Shown in pieces: positions 6,449 through 13,368 of a stretch of 13,368 nt of DNA. The position numbers and the translations under genes were made by a program. Position 1 is the stretch's first letter. Each line of letters opens with the position of its first letter. The notes below the pieces were generated by a model that saw nothing but the letters and a program-made list of their open reading frames with translations, was not told the DNA's origin and did no database searches. This DNA is from Scatosoma sp045652785 (GTDB lineage: Bacteria; Bacillota; Clostridia; Christensenellales; Borkfalkiaceae): NCBI GenBank assembly GCA_045652785.1, contig JAZOLF010000118.1, positions 1 to 13,368 on the forward strand, written 5' to 3'.

Positions 6449-8623
6449 TTAACTTAAATTCGACGGATTTTCTTCCACGGAAATGAGTGCGTCACGGCTG
6501 CGCGCATCCAAACAAATATCGTAGATTTGCGGCAACAGCACCCCGTCCGTCAAGCGCATCAACACCTGATAACGGTGTTTATTTTCAATGCGTTTGATCG
6601 GCGCTGCCATCTTGTTGAAAAACAGGAACTTGTCCTGGTGTTGTTTATATAGATCTTCCAGCGCAAAATACACCGTCTTCAAAACGCCGAGTGTCTTTTG
6701 ATTGTCTTCGCCCGAAACAAGGACACGCACGATTTTGGAAAACGGGGGGAAGAGTGCCGCTTGCCGCAGGGAAACTTCCATCTTGTAAAAACCTTCGTAA
6801 TCATACCGACAAGCAAAGCGTAAAACATCGTTATCAGGGGAGAAGGTTTGCAATACTACGTGCCCCTTTTCTTCCGCGCGTCCACTTCTGCCTGCCACCT
6901 GCGTAATGAGTTGGAAGGTACGCTCTGCGCTGCGATAATCGTTGAAATGCAGGCTCATATCCGCATCCAAAATCCCTACCAGCGTGACCGCAGGAAAATC
7001 ATGCCCTTTGGCAATCATCTGCGTACCGACGAGAATATCCGCTTTCTTTTCCCCAAACTCTTTTAAAATTTTGTAATGCCCTTCCTTGCCGCTGGTGGTG
7101 TCGTTATCCATCCGCAAAATGCGCGCGGACGGATACAAGCGTTTCAATTCTTCCACCACCCGTTGCGTACCCGTACCCGCGTAAGAGAGTTTCTTGGATC
7201 CGCAATCAGGACAGCCCGACAGCATATTGTACCTTGTGCCGCAATAATGGCACTTCAAACAATCTTCGTCGCGGTGATAGGTCAGGGAAACGTCACACGC
7301 TTCGCATTTTGCAACGTAGCCACACTCCTTACAAATCACCGTTTGCGAATAGCCACGTCGGTTCAAAAAGAGAATGGCTTGGTTGCCTTGCAACAGCGTC
7401 TTTTCCAGCGCTTCTTTCAAAGTGGACGAAAACGCGGTATTGTTCCCGCGGCGCACTTCTTTGCGCATATCGACGATGGCGATTTCGGGCATCGGCTTTT
7501 TGTTGATACGCTCGGTAAGTTTGATCAGCCCAAATTCCCCTTCCTGCGCCCGTTTGTAGGTTTCTACGCTGGGGGTTGCGCTCCCCAAAACCAACTTACA
7601 GCCGTTCCGCTTCGCACGCAGCAGTGCCACGTCAAAAGTGTTATATCGGGGGGCGGTTTCGCTAAAATAACTGCCGTCGTGTTCTTCGTCAATGATAATC
7701 ACGCCCAAATTTTCCAAAGGCGCGAAAATAGCGCTTCTTGCGCCGATTGCGATTTTTGCCCCACCCGTGCGCAAACGCCACCATTCGTCAAACCGTTCGC
7801 CTGCGGAAAGTCCGCTATGCAAAATGGCGGCATTCTTCCCAAACCGCGCACGCAGTTGCGCCAACATTTGCGGCGTCAAGGAAATTTCAGGCACAAGGAA
7901 GATGGAACTTTTCCCCGCTTTCAAGCAGTCGGCGATCATCGTCAAGTAAATTTCCGTCTTCCCGCTGCCCGTGACACCGTGCACGAGTTGTACCGTCCGT
8001 TCATCCGTTTGGATATGGGCAACCGCCTTTTCCTGCGCCACCGTCAAAGTGCGCTCAGGGGCTTGCCCTTCCACCGTTTTGTAGGGGTCGCGTTGCACCT
8101 GTTCGGCTGCAACGACGATATAGCCTTTCTTTTCCAAAGCGGCAACGCTGCCAGGGAATTGCTTATTCAAAAGCGCGCAATCCGTCTTGCCGTTCACGGC
8201 AAGGTATTCCGCCGCCGCAAGTTGGTTTTTCGCACTCTTCGGGAAAGAGAGTTCTTCCAGCGGCTTTGCAAGCGTGGCATACCGTTTCAGAAGTTCTTTC
8301 ACCGTTCCCTTTCGCATTTCCGACGGCAAAAAGAGCCGCAAGGAAAGCGCCAAAGGTACGGCATAACGACGGGCGATTTTCTTCGCAAGGTCAACGCATT
8401 CTTCCGTCAAAGCGGGCAATCCGTCTTCGACAGGGCGTACTTTTTTCAATTTCGCGGGATCGTAATCGCTGGTTTCTTTGAGCCCGATTACAAACCCGTT
8501 AAGCATTCTCGGGCCGAAGGGCGCAAAGACACGCGCGCCGACAGCCAAATCGTCGTCGCAAAGATAATCGAATACCCGATCGGTTTCGCCCGAAGTAATA
8601 TCTACAATCACTTCCGCAATCAT
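6449..8623 (-). CDS. priA: primosomal protein PriA, replication-restart 3'-5' helicase
   Basis: This 724-residue superfamily 2 helicase binds stalled or broken forks and reloads the replisome. The N-terminal ~100 residues form the 3'-end-binding domain. Walker A is GVTGSGKT (216-223) and the Walker B box is DEEH (312-315). GSATPS is helicase motif III and QVAGRSGR motif VI. Between the two helicase lobes sit eight cysteines at 431, 434, 440, 443, 458, 461, 471 and 474. Their spacing is the same as the two zinc sites of E. coli PriA (436-479). The ATG at 8623 has AGGGGG eight bases upstream. It is the first gene of the operon running to rpe, and the 147-base leader region before it carries three hairpins. 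Confidence 0.97.
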   Translation of the reverse strand: MIAEVIVDITSGETDRVFDYLCDDDLAVGARVFAPFGPRMLNGFVIGLKETSDYDPAKLKKVRPVEDGLPALTEECVDLAKKIARRYAVPLALSLRLFLPSEMRKGTVKELLKRYATLAKPLEELSFPKSAKNQLAAAEYLAVNGKTDCALLNKQFPGSVAALEKKGYIVVAAEQVQRDPYKTVEGQAPERTLTVAQEKAVAHIQTDERTVQLVHGVTGSGKTEIYLTMIADCLKAGKSSIFLVPEISLTPQMLAQLRARFGKNAAILHSGLSAGERFDEWWRLRTGGAKIAIGARSAIFAPLENLGVIIIDEEHDGSYFSETAPRYNTFDVALLRAKRNGCKLVLGSATPSVETYKRAQEGEFGLIKLTERINKKPMPEIAIVDMRKEVRRGNNTAFSSTLKEALEKTLLQGNQAILFLNRRGYSQTVICKECGYVAKCEACDVSLTYHRDEDCLKCHYCGTRYNMLSGCPDCGSKKLSYAGTGTQRVVEELKRLYPSARILRMDNDTTSGKEGHYKILKEFGEKKADILVGTQMIAKGHDFPAVTLVGILDADMSLHFNDYRSAERTFQLITQVAGRSGRAEEKGHVVLQTFSPDNDVLRFACRYDYEGFYKMEVSLRQAALFPPFSKIVRVLVSGEDNQKTLGVLKTVYFALEDLYKQHQDKFLFFNKMAAPIKRIENKHRYQVLMRLTDGVLLPQIYDICLDARSRDALISVEENPSNLS

Positions 8624-8669
8624 CTTCTATGCCCCCTTTTTTTGATTTTGTCGCCCCAGAAAACAACCT

Positions 8670-8686
8670 GCAAGCCAAAGGCTTGC
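8670..8686 (-). repeat. short inverted repeat GCAAGCC-AAA-GGCTTGC
   Basis: A perfect seven-base stem with a three-base loop lies 47 bases before the priA start. The minus strand continues AGGTTGTTTT, so the T-run is displaced by five bases and termination is doubtful. Confidence 0.4.
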
Positions 8687-8692
8687 GCCTGA

Positions 8693-8716
8693 AAATTCCC
8701 CAAAAAAAGGGAATTT
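8693..8716 (-). repeat. short inverted repeat AAATTCCC / GGGAATTT
   Basis: The eight-base perfect arms surround an eight-base loop (C and seven A on the plus strand, seven T and G on the minus strand). With a one-base bulge the pairing extends by TG/CA. Neither strand has a T-run after the stem, so a plain intrinsic terminator is unlikely. Confidence 0.4.
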
Positions 8717-8726
8717 CAATAGCAAG

Positions 8727-8757
8727 AAAAACCGATTGCCTACCATAGACAATCGGT
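8727..8757 (-). terminator. probable terminator after rpoZ
   Basis: On the minus strand ACCGATTG (8757-8750) pairs with CAATCGGT (8738-8731), eight perfect pairs around an 11-base loop, followed by TTTTCTT. The T-run is short and broken by C, so termination may be partial. It lies 14 bases after the rpoZ stop and would end the yicC-gmk-rpoZ unit. Confidence 0.55.
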
Positions 8758-8770
8758 CGCTTTCCTGCAA

Positions 8771-8989
8771 TTAGTCCTTTGCGATTACAACTTTACCGTC
8801 CGCGATATCTACACAAGCGGTAGAAAGTTCCTTAGGTCTGGACGCGCCGTCGCTGCCAGCATTCTTTTGCACTTCCATAATTTGTCTTGCGCGCTTGGAT
8901 GCGATCGTGCAAAGCGCGTAGCGGCTGATCGGATCTTCTTCCGTACCCAACTTTCTGATCAATTCATCTACCGAAGGTTCGTTTACCAT
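8771..8989 (-). CDS. rpoZ: DNA-directed RNA polymerase omega subunit
   Basis: The 72-residue protein has the omega core: PSVDEL near the N-terminus, SRYALCTIASKRARQI (22-37), then KELSTACVDIADGKVVI. Omega folds around the C-terminus of beta-prime and assists polymerase assembly and stability. Length fits the short Bacillota forms. The ATG at 8989 has AAGGAG nine bases upstream. It follows gmk after 40 bases, the usual gmk-rpoZ pair. The usual next gene, coaBC, is missing. Confidence 0.95.
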   Translation of the reverse strand: MVNEPSVDELIRKLGTEEDPISRYALCTIASKRARQIMEVQKNAGSDGASRPKELSTACVDIADGKVVIAKD

Positions 8990-9029
8990 ATTTTTGTTCT
9001 CCTTTCAAGGTTATTTTTTATTTTTATTT

Positions 9030-9602
9030 TCAAGGGTTCGCTACATCGGAGCCCTTTTCTTTATCAATCAAATCGGACAACTCTTTCAGCGCCGTTTCAA
9101 AATCATCGTTTACGATAGTGTAGTCGTATTCAGGGAGTTTGGAAAGTTCAAAATCCATTCTCGCCAGCCGTTTTTCAATCGCCTCGGGCGTTTCGGAGTT
9201 GCGGCCTTTCAAGCGGCGCACCAACTCTTCTTTCGACGGCGGCATAATGAACACCAAAATCAGTTCAGGATATTCCTTCTTCGCATTCAAACCGCCAACC
9301 ACGTCGATTTCCATGATCACCGATTTTTCTTCCAGCGTTTGTCTTACAAACGAACGGGGAGTGCCGTACATACCGCTCATGTGTTCGTCGTATTCCAAGA
9401 AGTCCCCTTCCGCGATACGGCGGTCAAACTCTTCCTGCGACAGGAAAAAGTAATGTTTCCCGTGAACTTCGCCTGCGCGGGGCGGGCGGGTCGTGCAGGA
9501 TACGGACTCTACGACGTCGCTTCTGCGCGTAATCAATTCTTTTACCAAGGTGCCCTTGCCAACCCCAGACGGGCCGGACACCACCAAAAGTACGTTCTTC
9601 AT
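9030..9602 (-). CDS. gmk: guanylate kinase
   Basis: This 190-residue cytoplasmic enzyme uses ATP to phosphorylate GMP to GDP, a step in GTP and dGTP supply. The P-loop GPSGVGKGT spans 10-18. The GMP-binding segment runs from SCTTRPPRAGEVHG (35-48) through YFF, then YGTP at 79-82 and EIDVVGG near 98-104. The usual SATTR is SCTTR here. The C-terminal lid has the arginine-rich RRLKGRNSET. The start at 9602 has GGGA four bases upstream. It lies 12 bases after the lipoprotein gene and 40 before rpoZ, probably in one transcript from the yicC promoter. Confidence 0.97.
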   Translation of the reverse strand: MKNVLLVVSGPSGVGKGTLVKELITRRSDVVESVSCTTRPPRAGEVHGKHYFFLSQEEFDRRIAEGDFLEYDEHMSGMYGTPRSFVRQTLEEKSVIMEIDVVGGLNAKKEYPELILVFIMPPSKEELVRRLKGRNSETPEAIEKRLARMDFELSKLPEYDYTIVNDDFETALKELSDLIDKEKGSDVANP

Positions 9603-9614
9603 AAGTTCCCTTTT

Positions 9615-10037
9615 TTACGATCCAAACTTTGGTAATTTGGAAATGTAGTCTTCGTTGATGTATTGAATTGCAGCCGACGTTTCCCTGTACAGAACTCCTT
9701 CGCCAACCCAATACCAATCATTCCAGTCCGTTCCGGCATCGGCATTTCCACCGTTAAAGAAACAATGCACCGTCTTGTCGCCTAAAAAATACTTAAACTT
9801 AATCGCGCCGTTTTCTCCATAACCGTTGCCGTAGAATTCACCCGTTCCGTCTTTGTAAAAAATGATGTAGCGTTCTTCCTTTTCCGTTCCCGACTGCGTA
9901 TAATAATCCGCGTGATAGTATTTTTTGTTGTAAATTAAACCGTTCTCACTCTTTTGCGAACAAGCGCAGCACATACACATTAACAAAAGTATGAAAGATA
10001 TCAAAATAGTATAAACGGAAAACTTCTTTATTTTCAT
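9615..10037 (-). CDS. small predicted lipoprotein or secreted protein of unknown function
   Basis: I do not recognise this 140-residue protein. It begins with lysines (MKIKK) and a hydrophobic stretch (about 6-22) ending in CMCCAC, followed by SQKSENG. Cys26 could be the lipidated cysteine, though the residues before it are not a textbook lipobox (Cys-Cys-Ala rather than Leu-Ala-Gly). The mature part is rich in Tyr, Gly and Phe and looks like a small beta domain (for example YIIFYKDGTGEFYGNGYG and IKFKYFLGD). It lies between yicC and gmk with gaps of 13 and 12 bases, where remA/ylzA usually sits. It is more AT-rich at its 5' end than its neighbours: 38 G+C in the 120 bases 9901-10020. An AGGGGA site about ten bases before the ATG supports translation. 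Confidence 0.75.
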   Translation of the reverse strand: MKIKKFSVYTILISFILLLMCMCCACSQKSENGLIYNKKYYHADYYTQSGTEKEERYIIFYKDGTGEFYGNGYGENGAIKFKYFLGDKTVHCFFNGGNADAGTDWNDWYWVGEGVLYRETSAAIQYINEDYISKLPKFGS

Positions 10038-10050
10038 ACCAACAATTCCC

Positions 10051-10938
10051 CTATTCTACGTTTTGTACTTGTTCGCGAATTTTTTCGATTTCGTTTTTGA
10101 GCGCCAGCCCCAAGCGTGTGATTGCTACGTCGTTGCTCTTAGAGCAAGTGGTGTTCGCTTCGCGGTTGAACTCCTGCACCAAGAAATCGAGTTTTCTACC
10201 CACAATCCCTTCTTTGCAAATTTCTCTAAATTGTGCGATATGGGAATGCAATCTGGTGAGTTCTTCGTCAATATTGCCCTTGTCTGCAAACACCGCCACT
10301 TCGGTCAGCAACCTGCCTTCGTCCGCATTCACGTCCGCAAGATAATCCTTGACTTTCGCGGTCAACTTTTCACGGTATTCGTCCTTGATTTGCGGAGCGC
10401 GTTTTTCAATTTCCGCCACCGTTTGTTCGATGAACGCCACACGCGCAAGCATATCTTCTTCCAACTTTTTGCCTTCAACGGCGCGCATCGCATTCAGGTT
10501 TTCCAAAGCCGCATTCACCGCCGACGTTAAAGCGCCGATCAATTCTTCGTCCGCCGCCGCAACGTCGTCCTGCTTTAAAACGTCGGGATAGCGGAGTACG
10601 GAAGAAAGCGTCACGTCGTCCGCCAAGTCGGGGAACGCTTCTTTCAAGGTTTTTGCCGCCGCCACGTAAGACGATGCCACCGAAAGATCCACCGAGAAAG
10701 CGGTCGGCTTTTCGCGCTTGTCTTTCAAAGAGATAAACAGGTCCGCGTGACCGCGCGTCATCTTTTCGCGCACCAGTTTGCGGATTACGTCTTCGTACGC
10801 CGTAAAGATACGGGGCGCTTTCACGTTTACGTCCAAATAGCGGTTGTTCACCGTCTTAATTTCGCAGGTGAGTTCCACCCCACCTTCTTTATATTCGCCT
10901 TTTCCGTAGCCCGTCATACTCAGCATAAGTTTCGCCAT
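10051..10938 (-). CDS. yicC: YicC/YloC family endoribonuclease
   Basis: The 295-residue protein has both ends of the family: SMTGYGKG near the N-terminus and the C-terminal DUF1732 block, REANTTCSKSND then NEIEKIREQVQNVE (about 256-295). E. coli YicC has been described as an endoribonuclease; Bacillus YloC is the counterpart in the same gene neighbourhood. The middle (about 140-230) is helical and charged. I kept the ATG at 10938. In-frame ATGs at 10926 and 10917 are nearer the usual family start (M.SMTG) but have no better ribosome site, and the GGAcgg before 10938 is itself weak. The predicted transcript starts near 10958. It is the first gene of the unit yicC-lipoprotein-gmk-rpoZ. Confidence 0.93.
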   Translation of the reverse strand: MAKLMLSMTGYGKGEYKEGGVELTCEIKTVNNRYLDVNVKAPRIFTAYEDVIRKLVREKMTRGHADLFISLKDKREKPTAFSVDLSVASSYVAAAKTLKEAFPDLADDVTLSSVLRYPDVLKQDDVAAADEELIGALTSAVNAALENLNAMRAVEGKKLEEDMLARVAFIEQTVAEIEKRAPQIKDEYREKLTAKVKDYLADVNADEGRLLTEVAVFADKGNIDEELTRLHSHIAQFREICKEGIVGRKLDFLVQEFNREANTTCSKSNDVAITRLGLALKNEIEKIREQVQNVE

Positions 10939-10964
10939 CCGTCCATTTTTGTGTGATTTCGTAC

Positions 10965-10993
10965 ATTATAGCAAAGATTTCAAAAAAATTCAA
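10965..10993 (-). promoter_or_regulatory. sigma-A promoter of the yicC-gmk-rpoZ unit
   Basis: On the minus strand TTGAAT (10993-10988, four of six consensus bases), a 17-base spacer, and a perfect TATAAT (10970-10965) preceded by an extended TG (TGC). Transcription would start near 10958, about 20 bases before the yicC ATG. This is the best promoter in the window. Confidence 0.82.
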
Positions 10994-11025
10994 GTACTTT
11001 GAACATTATTTTTTATAAGTATTAT

Positions 11026-11056
11026 AAAAAGACGGGGAAAATCCCCCGCCTTTTTT
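11026..11056. terminator. intrinsic terminator after ligA
   Basis: On the minus strand GGCGGGG (11050-11044) pairs with CCCCGTC (11037-11031), including one G-T, around a six-base loop, and TTTTTATAAT follows. It begins seven bases past the ligA stop. The opposite strand also ends in six T (11051-11056), but there the stem has an A-C mismatch, so the minus direction is favoured. It separates the pcrA-ligA operon from the yicC promoter. Confidence 0.85.
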
Positions 11057-11057
11057 C

Positions 11058-13004
11058 TTATCGTGTCAGCAGCGCGTCTAATTCGTCTTCGCCGATTACG
11101 CGGATGCCTAATTTTTTCGCTTTGTCGAGTTTGCTGCCTGCGTCTTCGCCTGCCACCACCAAAGTAGTGGTTTTCGTCACCGAACTTCCGCAGATGCCGC
11201 CCCGTTCTTCGATAAGTTTTTGCGCCTGGCTGCGCTTGTACTTTTGCAAAGTACCCGTCAGTACCACCGTTTCACCGCTAAACACCCCTTCCGCTTTCGG
11301 GGCATCCACCCACTTAGGGCATACCCCTTGGCTTTCCAACGCGGCAAGTTCCGCAAGGTTCTTTTCGTCCGCAAAATACGCCACGATGTTCTGCGCCGTG
11401 ATTTCCCCGATGTTTTCCATTGCAATAAGTTCTTCCACCGTCGCTTGTTGCAACGCCGCGATGCTGCCGAACTTTTTCGCAAGGTCTTTCGCCGCTACTC
11501 GGCCGATGCCTTCCACCCCGATCGCGAAGATGAACGCATCCAGTTCGACCTGTTTGCTCTTTTCGATCGCGGCAAGAAGGTTTGCAACTTTCTTATCCTT
11601 GAACCCTTCCAAAGGGGCAAGATCGTCCGCCGTCAAACGGTACAAATCGGAAAACTCTTTTATCATGCCCTTTTCGATAAGTAGTTTTGCCGTGTTTTCG
11701 GAAAAACCTTCAATATCCATCGCGTTCTTGGATGCAAAGTGTGCAAATTTCGCCGTTACGCGGGGCAAACAAAGGGGGTTTTCGCAGAACAGATGCGCCC
11801 CGTTTTCGTACACGTTCGCGCCGCAATAGGGGCAAATGGTGGGGGCAGGTATGCGTTGAGAGTATTCAAAGTGCTCCGTCGCCCCCAAAATTTCGGGGAT
11901 AACTTCGTTCGATCTGCGCACCAACACACGGGAGCCGATCATCACGTCTTTACGCAAAATATCGCCGTAGTTGTTCAAGGTCGCGCGGGACACCGTCGCC
12001 CCTGCAAGGTCCACGGGTTCCAGGATTGCCAAAGGGGTCAACTTGCCCGTTCTACCCACCTGCCAAATCACGTCTTTGACGATGGTCGTCACTTCTTCCG
12101 CTTCAAACTTGTACGCCATCGCCCAGCGGGGGAACTTATCTGTAAAGCCCATTTCTTCGCGTACAGCCGCATCGTTTACCTTGATAACCGCGCCGTCCGT
12201 CAATACGTCCAGCGTCTTTCTTTCCTGTTCAATTTCCCGCACCGCCGCCAGCGTTTCTTCCACGCCTTTGCAAAGCCTAAAATACGGGAAAACCTTAAAG
12301 CCTTGCTCCATCAAAAATGTGTGCGCCGCCGCCTGCGATAATGGCTCGCCGTCGCTACGGTAGTTCACGTCGTAGAAGTAAATTTCGGGTTTGCGCTGCT
12401 CGGTCACTTTCGGATCCAAGTTGCGGATCGCACCTGCTACCGCGTTGCGCGCATTCTTCAAAGGCTCGCTTGCCGTGCGGTTGTATTCTTCCAGCACCGA
12501 AAGGCGAATAATCGCTTCGCCGTGCACTTCCAAGCCACCCATGTACGGAATCACGAGCGGAAAAGAACGGATGGTCAGCACTTGCGCCGTCACGTCTTCC
12601 CCTTCTACGCCGTTGCCGCGTGTTGCCGCGCGGACAAATTTCCCGTCTTCGTAGGTCAAACAAACGGTCAAGCCGTCGAACTTATATTCCACGCTGCAAG
12701 CGGTTTCCCCGCCTGCTACTTTGTTCGCCTTTTCCAGGAAGGAGCGCAATTCTTCTTCCGTTGTCGATTTGTCTAGCGAATAGAGTTTGTGCTTGTGGCG
12801 ATATTTTTCAAACCCTTTGATAGGGTCGCCACCCACTCTCCGAGTGGGAGAATCGTCGTACACCACGCCGCTTGCCTGTTCCAGCGCGCGCAGTTCGTCG
12901 TACAAAACGTCGTATTCTTTATCCGAAACGGTCGGCTTGTCCAGCACGTAATATTCGTGCGCGTACCGATTTAACAGATCGGTTAATTCTCTTTGTCTGT
13001 CCAT
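11058..13004 (-). CDS. ligA: NAD-dependent DNA ligase LigA
   Basis: This 648-residue enzyme seals nicks with NAD+ during replication and repair. The N-terminal Ia domain contains YYVLDKPTVSDKEYD. The adenylation domain has the catalytic Lys108 (KFDG, 108-111) and TRGNGVEGEDVT. The OB-fold carries SRATLNN and RRSNEVIPEI. The zinc finger uses Cys391, 394, 407 and 412. A helix-hairpin-helix region spans about 430-550, and a BRCT domain (about 573-646) begins GETVVLTGTL. All parts are present. The frame extends 19 codons further upstream, but I chose the ATG at 13004: AGGGG lies six bases before it and the family starts here. It follows pcrA after 66 bases, as is common in Bacillota. Confidence 0.97.
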   Translation of the reverse strand: MDRQRELTDLLNRYAHEYYVLDKPTVSDKEYDVLYDELRALEQASGVVYDDSPTRRVGGDPIKGFEKYRHKHKLYSLDKSTTEEELRSFLEKANKVAGGETACSVEYKFDGLTVCLTYEDGKFVRAATRGNGVEGEDVTAQVLTIRSFPLVIPYMGGLEVHGEAIIRLSVLEEYNRTASEPLKNARNAVAGAIRNLDPKVTEQRKPEIYFYDVNYRSDGEPLSQAAAHTFLMEQGFKVFPYFRLCKGVEETLAAVREIEQERKTLDVLTDGAVIKVNDAAVREEMGFTDKFPRWAMAYKFEAEEVTTIVKDVIWQVGRTGKLTPLAILEPVDLAGATVSRATLNNYGDILRKDVMIGSRVLVRRSNEVIPEILGATEHFEYSQRIPAPTICPYCGANVYENGAHLFCENPLCLPRVTAKFAHFASKNAMDIEGFSENTAKLLIEKGMIKEFSDLYRLTADDLAPLEGFKDKKVANLLAAIEKSKQVELDAFIFAIGVEGIGRVAAKDLAKKFGSIAALQQATVEELIAMENIGEITAQNIVAYFADEKNLAELAALESQGVCPKWVDAPKAEGVFSGETVVLTGTLQKYKRSQAQKLIEERGGICGSSVTKTTTLVVAGEDAGSKLDKAKKLGIRVIGEDELDALLTR

Positions 13005-13070
13005 AGTTTGCCCCTTTATCCACACAAACCGCGCGCAAAATGCCCTGCGGCTTGCCGTCAAATGCTTTGC

Positions 13071-13368
13071 TTATTTGATAATTTCGAGCGGTGCAAGCGT
13101 CGCGGAGAGTTTCTTAATCCCAAGCCCCACAAACGCAACGTCCACGTTCATCGAAGATCCGCTGCCCGAGATTCCCACAATCGTCCCTTGCCCAAATTTC
13201 GGGTGCGAAACAGCCACCCCAACGGCAAAGCCCGAAACGTCCTTTTGCGGTGCGGTCTTCGGGCGCATTCCAGCGGTTGCTCCGTACGCCGAACGCCCGT
13301 TTACGCCACCCATGTTCGGGTTCACGCTCGTTTTTGGCGTTGTCGGAACGCTCGGTTTTCTGGTAAAT
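13071..13368 (-). CDS. pcrA: C-terminal end of PcrA/UvrD-type DNA helicase (cut by window edge)
   Basis: The frame is open from the right edge to a TAA at 13073-13071, giving about 98 C-terminal residues. The first ~50 form a Pro/Thr/Gly-rich linker (KPSVPTTPKTSVNPNMGG). The end is the Tudor-like tail of PcrA: VGVAVSHPKFGQGTIVGI, then VDVAFVGLGIKKLSATLAPLEII. In PcrA this tail contacts RNA polymerase. No helicase motifs are in view because they lie outside the window, so the call rests on the tail and on the following ligA, the usual pcrA-ligA order. A GTG at 13325 is internal and not a start. Confidence 0.88.
   Translation of the reverse strand, partial: FTRKPSVPTTPKTSVNPNMGGVNGRSAYGATAGMRPKTAPQKDVSGFAVGVAVSHPKFGQGTIVGISGSGSSMNVDVAFVGLGIKKLSATLAPLEIIK

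Larger units (their letters stand above)
8624..8770 (-). promoter_or_regulatory. rpoZ-priA intergenic region with three hairpins and a possible weak priA promoter
   Basis: Three inverted repeats follow one another in the direction of priA transcription: the rpoZ terminator candidate (8731-8757), AAATTCCC/GGGAATTT around a mainly A loop (8693-8716), and GCAAGCC/GGCTTGC with a three-base loop (8670-8686). A weak promoter candidate overlaps the last: TTGCAG, 17 bases, CAAAAT. I saw no T-box or other riboswitch that I recognise. Either priA has its own promoter here or it depends on readthrough from yicC-gmk-rpoZ. Confidence 0.35.

Noticed and set aside
5089..6486. A 465-codon open frame on the plus strand opposite fmt and def
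   Set aside because: It lies across two well-defined enzymes on the other strand and shows no family motif.
7076..8692. A 538-codon open frame on the plus strand opposite priA
   Set aside because: It is antisense to a complete PriA with all helicase and zinc motifs, has no recognisable domain, and its residue make-up (many Arg, His, Phe, Gln) is typical of a shadow frame.
11739..12341. A 200-codon plus-strand frame inside ligA
   Set aside because: It is a shadow of the ligase adenylation and OB-fold region, with a composition typical of antisense frames.
13005..13061. 19-codon upstream extension of LigA
   Set aside because: The extra residues do not resemble LigA, and a good AGGGG site precedes the ATG at 13004.
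1..13368. Possible novel defence, mobile or biosynthetic system
   Set aside because: All but two genes (the lipoprotein and the YgjV-like protein) are well-known housekeeping genes in a conserved order. I saw no transposase, integrase, CRISPR repeats, toxin-antitoxin pair or phage gene.

Overview
The window is a compact, almost fully coding stretch of chromosome from a low- to mid-G+C Gram-positive bacterium (Bacillota). It is most likely from the Clostridia, possibly an uncultured gut lineage, but the finer placement is a guess. The evidence is gene order: yicC-gmk-rpoZ-priA-def-fmt-rsmB-rlmN-rpe, then the divergent pair rpmB / asp23-fakA, is the classic Bacillota housekeeping cluster (the ylo region of Bacillus subtilis). 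Shine-Dalgarno sites (AGGAG, GGAG), sigma-A-type promoters and a four-cysteine L28 agree with this. No tRNA, rRNA, CRISPR array, insertion sequence or phage gene was seen. No gap without a gene exceeds 300 bases.

Layout from left to right. At 1-455 (-) lies the start of a DhaL-domain fatty acid kinase (YloV/FakA type), cut by the window edge. It follows a small Asp23/YloU protein (530-880, -). A 235-base AT-rich divergent promoter region (881-1115) separates these from rpmB (1116-1298, +), the only plus-strand gene. A bidirectional terminator at about 1322-1360 serves both rpmB and the long operon converging from the right. That operon (minus strand, 8623 down to 1490) encodes PriA, peptide deformylase, methionyl-tRNA formyltransferase, RsmB, RlmN, a YgjV-type membrane protein and ribulose-phosphate 3-epimerase. 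Junctions are tight: ATGA overlaps at rsmB/rlmN and rlmN/ygjV-like, and a 7-base overlap at fmt/rsmB. A 147-base gap with three consecutive hairpins separates this operon from a second unit (10938 down to 8771): yicC, a small AT-rich lipoprotein, gmk and rpoZ. Its promoter (TTGAAT-17-TATAAT with an extended TG) is clear just upstream of yicC. Beyond it, ligA (11058-13004) ends in a strong terminator and is preceded by the last ~98 codons of a PcrA/UvrD helicase, cut by the right edge.

The genes work together in nucleic acid and translation housekeeping: GTP precursor supply and RNA polymerase assembly (gmk, rpoZ), replication restart and repair (priA, pcrA, ligA), initiator-tRNA formylation and removal of the formyl group (fmt, def), rRNA methylation (rsmB, rlmN), the ribosome (rpmB), and the pentose phosphate pathway (rpe).

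I found no convincing undescribed system. What stands out is how the cluster departs from the textbook order. Several commonly linked genes are absent from their usual positions: remA between yicC and gmk, coaBC between rpoZ and priA, prpC-prkC-rsgA between rlmN and rpe, and spoVM near rpmB. Two of these positions hold lineage-specific genes (the lipoprotein and the YgjV-like protein) and one holds an array of hairpins.
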